Source of the DNA: Prevotellaceae bacterium UBA4301
GTDB taxonomy: Bacteria > Bacteroidota > Bacteroidia > Bacteroidales > Bacteroidaceae
Direction: 5' to 3'
DNA: 39,455 bases
Assembly (NCBI GenBank): GCA_002395775.1
Contig: DGUV01000020.1
Coordinates: forward strand, 17,324 to 56,778
Shown here in pieces: positions 18,211-26,333 of this stretch. Both the position numbers and the translations under genes were made by a program. Below the pieces are notes generated by a model. That model saw only the letters and a list, made by a program, of their open reading frames with translations. It was not told the origin of the DNA and did not search any database. The first letter of the stretch is position 1. Every line of letters begins with the position of its first letter.

Positions 18211-18771
18211 TTATTCCTCAAATGGTTTCCATTCGTCAACCTCGTGTACGAGTCGTTGTACAGCAGGAGCGAAATCCTCGGGATAAATAAGGGTTTCTAC
18301 AAACCACAGGCGCTGACACAACACGTACTTGGCATTCAACCTGAAGGCCGTAATACGAGTGTCGCGACTTTTCACGCGTGCTGTCATTAGGAACTCCGTA
18401 TCGGACTTCCGCAGACATACGCCATTTACCGCTTCGGCTATGCGTTGCATGTCACGATAGGGATTGAGCGAATCCCGACACACCTGAGTCGAAGCCTCAA
18501 GCGATATGTAAGTGATTTCACGCAATGGCATCTGCTCGACATAGACAAACCGTACGTCCACCTCACCTTCTGCCGATGCTGGAAGGAAACACGAAGGATA
18601 ACGTATTGCATACCCGTAGGATGAATCCTCATAGACCTTCCAGTCAGTGCACTCCAGCATGTGTTCCAATTGCTGCAGATAGGTATCATCGTCGTGCCGA
18701 TGTTCTCGTCTGTGGTTCAGGACAAACAGCCCAACGCCCAATATCATCAGTAAAAGAAATGCCTTTCTCAT
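18211..18771 (-). CDS. Small membrane-anchored protein of unknown function
   Basis: 186 residues. The N-terminus (about 4-18) is one hydrophobic segment followed by a basic HRREHRHDDD stretch, so it is either a signal anchor or an uncleaved signal; no lipobox Cys is present. The rest is a soluble, mixed alpha/beta-looking domain with several Cys. I do not recognise a family. It starts 40 bases after the end of the TonB-type receptor gene on the same strand and is probably cotranscribed with it, so it may help that receptor. Confidence 0.7.
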   Translation of the reverse strand: MRKAFLLLMILGVGLFVLNHRREHRHDDDTYLQQLEHMLECTDWKVYEDSSYGYAIRYPSCFLPASAEGEVDVRFVYVEQMPLREITYISLEASTQVCRDSLNPYRDMQRIAEAVNGVCLRKSDTEFLMTARVKSRDTRITAFRLNAKYVLCQRLWFVETLIYPEDFAPAVQRLVHEVDEWKPFEE

Positions 18772-18811
18772 TCTATTATATTTTAATTGTCTATTATCAG
18801 AAACATCCAGG

Positions 18812-21046
18812 TCACCTGCTTTTTGTGATTCCTCCCACTATATCGTCGTTCTCTATGCTTGTTTCCGTTTTGCGCACATTTGCCTTCAACCCACCAAACC
18901 TGAAGGAGACAGAAAGCGAGAACATGCGACTGCGCTGCAATCGATGATTGTATTGTGTGAAGTCACCCTGAATGGTGTGCGAGGTGTAGCCCTTGAACTC
19001 ACGGAACGGAATGTTGGCACCAAGACGAACAGTCAGACGGTCGTCAGGGAGGAACGAACGTTGCAGACTCACAGACCCTGCACCCCAAGGCTCACTATAG
19101 CCATACACGTCACTGATCTCTTTACCCACCTGACCATAGCCAGCCAAAGTAAACTTCAACTTCCACCAGAGATCCTGCATGACATAGCCATAGAAGAAGG
19201 CTGACCAGCGCGAAAGTCCCAGTCCGAGAGCAGGATTCTCATACTTGTCATGTCCTGCATTGGCATTGATTACGAGAGTAGTCATGCGAAGAGGTTTCCA
19301 TTGCATATATCCCTCAAACTGCAATCGACGGTGATTGATGATGTTGCCATAGGTGGTGTACTTCACATCACCATGCGAAGTCTGCAACAAGCCAATACCA
19401 TTGTTGCTCCATTTCACTGCAGGTGCCAGATTCAGGGTTATTCGCTGCCCCATGTACATATAGATGACATGCAGATTCTGCATGCGATTGCTCTTAAGAT
19501 GGGCATTGCCTTGGCTCACTGAAAGGGGCGAACGCTCTATGGCTGGATTCAAGTATTCAATGCCTGGGCGTCGGATGCTGGTAGTGTACCCCAACTTCAA
19601 CGATTGCCGGTCAGTTACTTGCCATTTCAGACTAATCTGGGGTACAAGGTCGTTAAGAACCTTTAAGTCGTCCCCTTCTGCCGACTCATATTCTCCGAAA
19701 CTAAAGGCAGAAAGTTCATATCGCAATCCCGCGCGGGCCGACCACCGTTGGCATCGATAGATGTAGTCGGCATAGAGTGCGCTTACATGAGTACGGTGCC
19801 TGAATCGGGTTTCCGTATCTGATTCTGCTATATCGTAAAAGTCCTGATGATTGTGACTATGATTGCGTCGATAGATGTATTTGGCACCAGTCTCCAGTTG
19901 GTGTCCTTTTCCTAAAGGGCGAAGCCAGTCGAGTTGCAATGTGTGTTCACTGAAACGCTCGCGGCCATCACTCAGGAATCCCGTGTAGCCGAAGGGTAAT
20001 GCCGCATCCGTAAGTTCCAGGTCCGGTTCGTATGTTTCTTCGTTCTTGACATGCTGACGAGTAAATGCCAGCATGTATGACACCGTCCAGCGTTCGTCCT
20101 TCCTGTGCGTGTGATGCTCATAGTCCATTCGGCCCTGCCACGAATGGTGCAGATAGTCGGGCATCCAGAAGTGGCTCTTGTAACCATAAAGCGGACTTCC
20201 CTGGGCATGAGTCATTTGGGTTCTCGAGTCGCCCTCAACGTTCAGATTGAAGAAATAGCCGCCCAGCGAAGCCGAGAACAAGTTCATCGTATCAAGTTCA
20301 AGGCTCAAGTTCACGTCAGCGAAATGCACAAAGCCCGGACTCTGATGCTCGTCGGTAGTTTTAAGGTAGTTTCCCGTCTTGGTATATGCTGTCCAGCCAT
20401 TAACCTTTGTTTCCGTCTCGCGCCGCGACATGCCTCCGTAACCATAGTCAACCGAAGCTGTCAACTTGCCCAACTGTGTCATCAGATAAGCATTAGCATT
20501 AGCATTAGGATGAAATTGAGTATTATAACTTCCTGATAAACTACCAGTAACACCATCCATCTTATTTCCCTCCTCGAACACCAGGTTTAGGATGGCATCC
20601 ACCCCCTCAGCATCCTCGCGTGCGCCAGGCTCGGTGATGACCTCCACCCGCTTAAGCATCGACGCAGGCATGGCCTTCAGCACTTCTTTGGCATTGCGTG
20701 ACAAACTGGAATCGAAGTGCCCGTTTTTGTAGATTTTGAAGGCCGAGGACCCTTTTACCTTAATGTTGTCGTTGCCGTCAACTGTGATGTAAGGCACCTT
20801 GCGGAGCATATCAAGTACGGTTAACACTTTCGATTCCTTATCACCAGACACATCATAAGCAATGCGGTCAATGTCGTTTGCTACCAGCGAACGTTGAGCC
20901 GTGACGGCCAAATCGCGTAACTCAGCCTCCAGCCCGATGCTGTCCATCCGAGCCTCAAAGAGCGAGTCTTTTTCTCCTTCCAAAGTTTGTGCCCAAACAT
21001 CTGAAACAATCAGTCCGAGCGTCAACATCATTAGTATGTGCTTCAT
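18812..21046 (-). CDS. TonB-type outer-membrane beta-barrel receptor
   Basis: 744 residues with a signal peptide (about 1-19, cleavage after WAQ). A plug-like domain follows: ELRDLAVTAQRSLVANDIDRIAYDVSGDKESKVLTVLDMLRK-type sequence at about 41-82, then VKGSSAFKIYKNG and KRVEVITEPGAREDAEGVDAILNLVF near 97-157. From about 165 to the end the sequence is alternating beta strands with many aromatic residues, as in the outer-membrane beta-barrel family OMP_b-brl_3. The carboxypeptidase-D-regulatory-like domain often found in front of the plug in this group is absent. No SusD-like partner is adjacent, so a sugar-import role is not supported; the ligand is unknown. Confidence 0.82.
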   Translation of the reverse strand: MKHILMMLTLGLIVSDVWAQTLEGEKDSLFEARMDSIGLEAELRDLAVTAQRSLVANDIDRIAYDVSGDKESKVLTVLDMLRKVPYITVDGNDNIKVKGSSAFKIYKNGHFDSSLSRNAKEVLKAMPASMLKRVEVITEPGAREDAEGVDAILNLVFEEGNKMDGVTGSLSGSYNTQFHPNANANAYLMTQLGKLTASVDYGYGGMSRRETETKVNGWTAYTKTGNYLKTTDEHQSPGFVHFADVNLSLELDTMNLFSASLGGYFFNLNVEGDSRTQMTHAQGSPLYGYKSHFWMPDYLHHSWQGRMDYEHHTHRKDERWTVSYMLAFTRQHVKNEETYEPDLELTDAALPFGYTGFLSDGRERFSEHTLQLDWLRPLGKGHQLETGAKYIYRRNHSHNHQDFYDIAESDTETRFRHRTHVSALYADYIYRCQRWSARAGLRYELSAFSFGEYESAEGDDLKVLNDLVPQISLKWQVTDRQSLKLGYTTSIRRPGIEYLNPAIERSPLSVSQGNAHLKSNRMQNLHVIYMYMGQRITLNLAPAVKWSNNGIGLLQTSHGDVKYTTYGNIINHRRLQFEGYMQWKPLRMTTLVINANAGHDKYENPALGLGLSRWSAFFYGYVMQDLWWKLKFTLAGYGQVGKEISDVYGYSEPWGAGSVSLQRSFLPDDRLTVRLGANIPFREFKGYTSHTIQGDFTQYNHRLQRSRMFSLSVSFRFGGLKANVRKTETSIENDDIVGGITKSR

Positions 21047-21065
21047 ATTCTTAAATTTATCGCTG

Positions 21066-21099
21066 CAAAGTTACGACAAACCACAGCCGTGAACAAAAA
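21066..21099 (-). promoter_or_regulatory. Promoter of the TonB-type receptor gene
   Basis: On the minus strand TTTG (plus 21096-21099) and TAACTTTG (plus 21066-21073) are 22 bases apart, slightly wider than usual. The -7 box is about 20 bases upstream of the ATG at 21046. Confidence 0.6.
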
Positions 21100-21270
21100 A
21101 AGATACTGACATTTGACTGACATTTGGCTGACCACAACAGACTTTTCGATGAAATGGGGGCAATTATGGAATATTTTTTATGACAAAAACACGCGCGCAC
21201 TTGCGTGCATAAAGAAAAATTCACACCCTTGTCCAAATTTGTGTGACCAAACAATAAATCAATAAACAAT

Positions 21271-23373
21271 ATGAAGGACATGAGACGATTGTTTTTGATG
21301 CTCATTGCCCTATTGGGCATGTTGGCCAGTATGGTGCCGCAAAGGGCGCTGGCCGGTTGCAAACTGCAGGACACCTGGCGCTACAGCGCCATGCTGGAAG
21401 GTACCAGCCAGCTGCGACTGCAAATGCCCCTCTATGACAAGGATGACTACGACTGCTGGATTGTAGAGGGTACAGTGTATATCCAGATTGAGGGACAGGA
21501 GAGGGAGACACTCTTCTACTACGAGTCTGAAACCAACATTGACGGCGATGACTATCGGCCCTACATCTACTGCCGCCGGGGAGTGGACGGCACGATGATA
21601 CTGCAGCGCGACCGCGGTTACAGTTCGGTAAGTGTGGGCACAGGATTGAAGAAGGACCTGTATCCCTGCGTTGACGACAAGGACTATGCCGTGGTGCGCG
21701 TTCTGTGGGACATCTCCAACAAGTACCGTGGCAAGAAGGTGACCATCTCATGGTCCATCCACCACAACGGCAACATGACGGAGCCGAATAAATGGCTGGA
21801 TATCAGTTCCACCACACTGACCATACCTGCAGCGCCCGACCTGCAATACCCAATGGTCATGGACCCCATCATCTCATTCAATGAAGGGAGTCCCAACAAA
21901 ATGATGGTACCCTACATGATTAGTGCCAGCAACATCCAAGAGGTAAAGGCCTACTATAAGGAGAAGCACTGGGCCGAGGGCGCACAGAAGAGTCTGTTGC
22001 TGGGTACCGCGACATCGGACTTTGTGACGCTGCCGTCGGACGTTTGCATGAAGGACTTCAGAATAGAGATAACCTACATAGACAGCGAAAAGAAGTCACA
22101 GACGACAAAATCGACCCCGACGGATCTGCCCATACTCCACCACGCCAAGGCCCTGACAGCAGCGATGCAGCCCGACGGCAATGTGCAGCTTTCGTGGAAG
22201 GTTAGCCACGCCAACTGGGACGACATCTCGCCCAACGACACCTGGGAAATACAGCGCAACGCCACAGGCGACCCGACCAATTCCGAATGGACAAGCCTGG
22301 GACAGACAAGCTATAGCGACAAGACTACGGAGTACACCTTCCTGGACGACGGACTGCTCAGCACCTATCAGGGCAAGGATGTGTATTACCGCGTGCGCCG
22401 CGCCATCACCGCCGTCTGGGGCTGGACGTCACAGAGCGGCTATGCCATGACCTGCCTGCCTGCAACGCTGGCCCTGCCCCACATCGGGCAAGCCACCGTG
22501 AGCCGTCGAGGAGAGTGGACTGACGCCTCGCACCCGGTAAGCCTTAACTTCACCATGGGCAGCACCAGCAACACCGACGACAAGGGAAGGATTGTGATTC
22601 GCAACGTCGCAGACTGGGAAGCACTCGCCAAGATGATTGTGGATGGAGCTGGACAAAAGACCATCAACGTCATCATGGCAGCAGACATCAGTGTCACCAA
22701 GCCCATAGGCACTAAGAGCACCCCCTATAGCGGCACCTTCGATGGTAATGGGCACACGCTCACTGTGAAAATCGAAGGCACGGAGGAATTCCTGGCTCCC
22801 TTCCACTATGTGACCGGCACCACTGCCATTCGTAACCTAAGGGTGCAGGGCTCCGTCACGGGCGGCATACATTCGGCGGGACTTGTGGGTTCGTCTGACG
22901 ACAACACCACCCTCACCATCGAATATTGCCACGTCTCTACCAATGTCACAGGAATCGGAAACTCCGAGAATGCGCCTCACCTGGGCGGCATCTTGGGCCA
23001 CTGCGACGACGGCGCCATCCACACCTCCTACTCCAGCGCCGTTGTAGAGAAGGCCGAATACCACAAAGGAGGAGCCGTGGCCGATGAAACGTTCAGTGTC
23101 GATATAGAAAAAGTATTCTACAACACCACCCTTGTGGGCGATGGCAAAGACGAGGAGTATTACGGCCGCACCCAGGCCCAAATGATTGACTACGCCCTCG
23201 ACGGCCAACTCAACAGTGCCAAGGGCGACTACACCGTATGGACCTTTGCCGAAGGCCGCATGCCCCAGCTCGGCTGTCTGCCCCTGCCTTGGGGCGACGT
23301 CAACCGCGACGGGCAAGTCTCCATTGCCGACGTCACCTATCTGGTCAACATCCTTCTGGGCAAGGCCAGCTAA
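21271..23373 (+). CDS. Secreted repeat protein with dockerin-like C-terminus
   Basis: 700 residues. Either the ATG at 21271 or that at 21280 gives a signal peptide; hydrophobic stretch about 6-17, cleavage near ALA. The first 420 residues look beta-rich, with a fibronectin-like part near 285-395. Residues about 430-640 contain the GTFDGNGHTL and SAGLVGSS/LGGILGHC pattern of GLUG-type or beta-helix-like repeats common in Bacteroidales surface proteins. The C-terminus WGDVNRDGQVSIADVTYLV is one calcium-binding dockerin-type repeat (DxNxDGxxxxxD). No cohesin is seen, so a cellulosome role is not supported; the tail more likely anchors or stabilises the protein. It overlaps the end of the convergent HU-HIG gene by 4 bases. 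Confidence 0.75.
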   Translation: MKDMRRLFLMLIALLGMLASMVPQRALAGCKLQDTWRYSAMLEGTSQLRLQMPLYDKDDYDCWIVEGTVYIQIEGQERETLFYYESETNIDGDDYRPYIYCRRGVDGTMILQRDRGYSSVSVGTGLKKDLYPCVDDKDYAVVRVLWDISNKYRGKKVTISWSIHHNGNMTEPNKWLDISSTTLTIPAAPDLQYPMVMDPIISFNEGSPNKMMVPYMISASNIQEVKAYYKEKHWAEGAQKSLLLGTATSDFVTLPSDVCMKDFRIEITYIDSEKKSQTTKSTPTDLPILHHAKALTAAMQPDGNVQLSWKVSHANWDDISPNDTWEIQRNATGDPTNSEWTSLGQTSYSDKTTEYTFLDDGLLSTYQGKDVYYRVRRAITAVWGWTSQSGYAMTCLPATLALPHIGQATVSRRGEWTDASHPVSLNFTMGSTSNTDDKGRIVIRNVADWEALAKMIVDGAGQKTINVIMAADISVTKPIGTKSTPYSGTFDGNGHTLTVKIEGTEEFLAPFHYVTGTTAIRNLRVQGSVTGGIHSAGLVGSSDDNTTLTIEYCHVSTNVTGIGNSENAPHLGGILGHCDDGAIHTSYSSAVVEKAEYHKGGAVADETFSVDIEKVFYNTTLVGDGKDEEYYGRTQAQMIDYALDGQLNSAKGDYTVWTFAEGRMPQLGCLPLPWGDVNRDGQVSIADVTYLVNILLGKAS

Positions 23374-23837
23374 GACTGCCTTGAAACCTGCACATCCTGA
23401 TTGGCGAGAGTTGCCATTTTCTTCTTGGCCTTCCGTTGCTCGGCACGAGTGGCCACGGGACGCAACTCTACGCCCTTCATGGCCTCTGTCATGCGCTTCG
23501 AGGGCTTCCAGCGAAGGTTCACACTCTTGATAAGAGAAACATCAAACTCTTCGGCACTCTCCGCCCCTCGACTGGAAATGCTGGTGTAGAATGCCCCCAA
23601 GTCATCCAGATTCACCCGGTCGCCGGCTATCAGATGTTCCATGATGCAGCGCTGAGCATCCTGTAGGAGGCCGATAATGGTGCCCTCGGAGAACACCGAA
23701 TTGTGGCTGGAGATGTGCTTAGCAATGTCGCGCGTCGTCAGCGTCTGCCTGCGCTGTGCCGTAGCATACACAAGTTTCTTTTTCGTACGTCCGTAGATGC
23801 TTGCCAGGCGCACCACGAAGCTGTAATCAATGGCCAT
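23370..23837 (-). CDS. HU-HIG type DNA-binding protein, copy 1
   Basis: 155 residues, no signal. The core TRDIAKHISSHNSVFSEGTI and the later LDDLGAFYTSISSRG and SVNLRWKP show the HU/IHF-like fold of the HU-HIG family found in Bacteroidetes. The C-terminal tail is rich in Lys, Arg and Gln. It should bind or bend DNA. It shares most of its core motif with the gene at 28278-28793, so the two are paralogues. Its predicted promoter lies directly in front of the ATAATTAT array, so self-control or control by a neighbour is plausible. Confidence 0.88.
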   Translation of the reverse strand: MAIDYSFVVRLASIYGRTKKKLVYATAQRRQTLTTRDIAKHISSHNSVFSEGTIIGLLQDAQRCIMEHLIAGDRVNLDDLGAFYTSISSRGAESAEEFDVSLIKSVNLRWKPSKRMTEAMKGVELRPVATRAEQRKAKKKMATLANQDVQVSRQS

Positions 23838-23898
23838 AATCGTCTGTTTTAGAGTTCCTAATTGCCCAACATCATCCTCTTAGGAGATTGTCATGATG

Positions 23899-23930
23899 CA
23901 AAATTAAGAAAAAATAATCATATAAGCAAA
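23899..23930 (-). promoter_or_regulatory. Promoter of HU-HIG copy 1
   Basis: On the minus strand TTTG (plus 23927-23930), 20 bases, then TAATTTTG (plus 23899-23906). The ATAATTAT array begins 14 bases upstream of the -33 box. The leader to the ATG at 23837 is about 55 bases. Confidence 0.75.
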
Positions 23931-23943
23931 TAAGTATGAATAC

Positions 23944-24017
23944 ATAATTATCCGATAGTGAAAAGATAATTATACAAATAATGTAAGATAATTATGCGGA
24001 ATGAAACGGATAATTAT
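23944..24017. repeat. Four ATAATTAT palindromes at exact 22-base pitch
   Basis: The self-complementary octamer ATAATTAT occurs at 23944, 23966, 23988 and 24010, always 22 bases apart. The 14-base spacers are not alike, apart from a purine-rich lead-in (copies 2-4 read (A/G)GATAATTAT). A conserved palindrome with unlike spacers at about two helical turns points to a multi-site operator for a cooperatively binding protein, not to a CRISPR or simple repeat. Confidence 0.85.
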
Positions 24018-24142
24018 GTAGTGTACATGACAGAATGGCGATGAAGCAAGAAGCCACGGAGATGGGAAGTGGTGCAATAGTAAGTATCAGACCACAGGCA
24101 TAGGAACATGAAAGGGAAAAGAACGAAAAACGGGGCTAAAGG

Positions 24143-24173
24143 CTTGTAGTTTTCATAATTATTCGTAAATTTG
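24143..24173 (+). promoter_or_regulatory. Predicted promoter of the BspA-like gene with internal ATAATTAT
   Basis: TAAATTTG at 24166-24173 is a good -7 box; CTTG at 24143-24146, 19 bases upstream, is a weak -33 box. A fifth ATAATTAT lies at 24155-24162, between the two, where a bound protein would block or change RNA polymerase binding. Confidence 0.6.
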
Positions 24174-24287
24174 CACTAATTCCAGTGCCTTAGCGAAGGA
24201 GAAACACAGGAAGGACTTCAAGAAAGAAGAGCGTATGTAAGTTTAACCATCCAATATTCAATAATATATCCCCTAACACCCAAGACA

Positions 24288-26207
24288 ATGAGAAACATCG
24301 GATGTGCCCTATTAATCTCTTTAGCCTCTATAGCAGAAACGAGTTGGGCTATAGAGTATAACGTAACAATTGATGGTATCACCTACGAATATGACTGGCG
24401 CACACAGTCCTATTATGTAGGGCATTCTACGGGAGCTTGTGGCTTCGATACCACTTCAGGCATAAAAGACGTGAAGGTTCTCTCTGCCATTCCAGCCTCA
24501 CAGAATGGAAGTGAAAAGGACATTCCTGTGACGAAACTCTATTCTGGAGCATTCCGTGATTGTACAGAAATCACCTCTGTGCAGTTGCCCAATAGTGTGA
24601 CAACTATTGGTTGGGATGTTTTTAATGGCTGTACGAACCTGAAATCAGTAAACCTGCCAAAGGGATTGACTTCACTGGGTCCGTTTGCCTTCTCCAAATG
24701 CACCTCTTTGTCTTCAGTGGAAATCCCTGGCACACTACCCATCCTTCCCTACATGGCCTTTGCTTATTGCGATAATCTTGCTGAGGTAAAATTCAATGAA
24801 GGTCTGCAGGCTATAGAACAAGAGGTATTCTATTCTTGCAAGTCTCTAAAGGAGACCATACTTCCCAATTCCATTGACTCTATTGGGCGTAGTGCCTTTT
24901 CATATTGCACAGCACTGGAGAAAGTTAAGCTGGGCTCGGGCCTACACAAGATTGGCGACTATGTTTTTAGTGGATGCACAAGCCTTGCTGAACTAACGCT
25001 ACCCGAGGAACTGGACAGTATCGGGAAATACGCTTTTAGTAATATAGCAGCTACCTCTATTAATATTCCGGCCAGTGTCAAATCAATAGGATCATTTGCT
25101 TTCTATAGCGAGAAACTGGTTTCTGTCTATATCACAGACCTTGAAGCATGGTGCAAAATAGATTTCGAGAATGAAAGTAGCAATCCCATGTACTTTGCCG
25201 AGCGTTTCTTCCTTAATGGAAAATTGCTCCGCGACCTTACGTTTCCAAAGAACCTTGACGTAGTTAAGCCAAATACGTTCTGCGGGTGTGAGTTATTTAC
25301 CTCTGTAACTTTGCACGACAATATCAAGTCCATCGGAAACTATGCCTTTTATAAGTGTAGCGACATCCCAGAAGTCAAGTTTCCTGCGAAATTGAAAGAA
25401 ATCGGGAAAAGTGCTTTTGAATTTTGCGAAAAACTTCCTGCCCTGATTCTGCCATCAGGATTGGAGACTATTGGAGAGAGGGCATTCTATTTCTGTCAAG
25501 AAGCTACAGAAATAGACCTCCCAGCATCACTTAAGAGCGTTGGAGAGAATGCATTCTATAGCAACCCATATAACCCCTCAAATGTCCGCATTCATGACCT
25601 GTCGGCCTGGTGCTCTGTTCAGTTCACAAACGATGCAAGTAATCCCATGTGGCGCTCAAAACATCTCTATCTCAATGATGAGTTGGTGAAAAATCTTGAA
25701 ATCCCATATGGAGTCAAGAACATCATGCCTTATGCCTTTATCGATGGGAGATTCGGAAAAGTAGTCCTGCCCTCTACCATAGAAAGCATTGGGAACAGTG
25801 CTTTTGCAGGATGCGGATACATCACTCAGGTCAATTTCCCCAAGAAGGTTAAGGAGATTGGGAACTATGCCTTTAGGAACTGTAGTTCCCTGAGCACCAT
25901 TGTTTCCCTCATGGACGACCCATGCAAGACAGGATACGACTGCTTCTTCAATTCTGGAAAGTCAGTCTATAACAACGCTAAACTTTATGTTCCTGAAGGA
26001 AGCTCAGACTTATACGAAATTACGTCTTGTTGGAATGAATTTAAGAACATAATCGAAGGGGTTCCTACGGCAATTGAGAACGTCACTACAGACGATGTTT
26101 ACTCCCACATCTACGACCTCTCTGGCCGACACCTCAACGGTAAGCAACGGGGGCTGAACATCCTGATTGATGGCAGTGGGAAGGCTCGGAAAGTCATGAA
26201 CCGATAA
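24288..26207 (+). CDS. BspA-like leucine-rich-repeat surface protein
   Basis: 639 residues with a signal peptide (hydrophobic 7-20, cleavage near AIE). An N-terminal domain (about 23-65) is followed by 16 LRR_5/BspA-type units of the SIGxxAFxxC kind. They are interrupted twice by a module with AWC...SNPM...LN (near 290 and 443). The C-terminus IYDLSGRHLNGKQRGLNI resembles the C-terminal tail seen on many secreted Prevotella and Bacteroides proteins. Related proteins bind host or bacterial surfaces. The gene is AT-richer than its neighbours (one sampled 60-base row is 45% GC, against 57% in the gene at 21271), which hints at transfer or different origin. Confidence 0.87.
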   Translation: MRNIGCALLISLASIAETSWAIEYNVTIDGITYEYDWRTQSYYVGHSTGACGFDTTSGIKDVKVLSAIPASQNGSEKDIPVTKLYSGAFRDCTEITSVQLPNSVTTIGWDVFNGCTNLKSVNLPKGLTSLGPFAFSKCTSLSSVEIPGTLPILPYMAFAYCDNLAEVKFNEGLQAIEQEVFYSCKSLKETILPNSIDSIGRSAFSYCTALEKVKLGSGLHKIGDYVFSGCTSLAELTLPEELDSIGKYAFSNIAATSINIPASVKSIGSFAFYSEKLVSVYITDLEAWCKIDFENESSNPMYFAERFFLNGKLLRDLTFPKNLDVVKPNTFCGCELFTSVTLHDNIKSIGNYAFYKCSDIPEVKFPAKLKEIGKSAFEFCEKLPALILPSGLETIGERAFYFCQEATEIDLPASLKSVGENAFYSNPYNPSNVRIHDLSAWCSVQFTNDASNPMWRSKHLYLNDELVKNLEIPYGVKNIMPYAFIDGRFGKVVLPSTIESIGNSAFAGCGYITQVNFPKKVKEIGNYAFRNCSSLSTIVSLMDDPCKTGYDCFFNSGKSVYNNAKLYVPEGSSDLYEITSCWNEFKNIIEGVPTAIENVTTDDVYSHIYDLSGRHLNGKQRGLNILIDGSGKARKVMNR

Positions 26208-26281
26208 AGCAAAAAAACGAACATTGGACTATTTAAGAAGAATGTCATTGAGAGCATCCAACGGCTAAAGTGACACTCTTA

Positions 26282-26313
26282 TTTGGTATTTTGCCTGATT
26301 TGTCATATCTTTG
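26282..26313 (+). promoter_or_regulatory. Promoter of the LytTR-LytS pair
   Basis: TTTG at 26282-26285, 20 bases, then TATCTTTG at 26306-26313: canonical. It lies inside the longer possible reading frame that begins at 26283, which shows that the true start is downstream, at 26334. Confidence 0.85.
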
Positions 26314-26333
26314 TGGGCAGAACACGGAGTGCC

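Larger units (their letters stand above)
23838..24287. other. 450-base AT-rich divergent intergenic region
   Basis: No gene is supported between the divergent HU-HIG and leucine-rich-repeat genes. The region holds the HU-HIG promoter, four evenly spaced ATAATTAT palindromes, a fifth copy inside the predicted leucine-rich-repeat promoter, and a leader of about 110 bases with a start-stop codon pair (ATGTAA at 24235-24240). Confidence 0.8.

Noticed and set aside
18812..21046. SusC-type importer
   Set aside because: No SusD partner, and the barrel is shorter than SusC (744 residues against about 1000).
23295..23373. Cellulosomal dockerin
   Set aside because: A single repeat and no cohesin seen; similar tails occur on many non-cellulosomal proteins of this group.
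23944..24031. CRISPR array or plasmid iterons
   Set aside because: Only 8-10 bases are conserved per 22-base unit, and no Cas or Rep gene is near.
26283..26333. N-terminal extension of the LytTR regulator
   Set aside because: The canonical promoter lies inside it; the receiver domain begins at the ATG at 26334.
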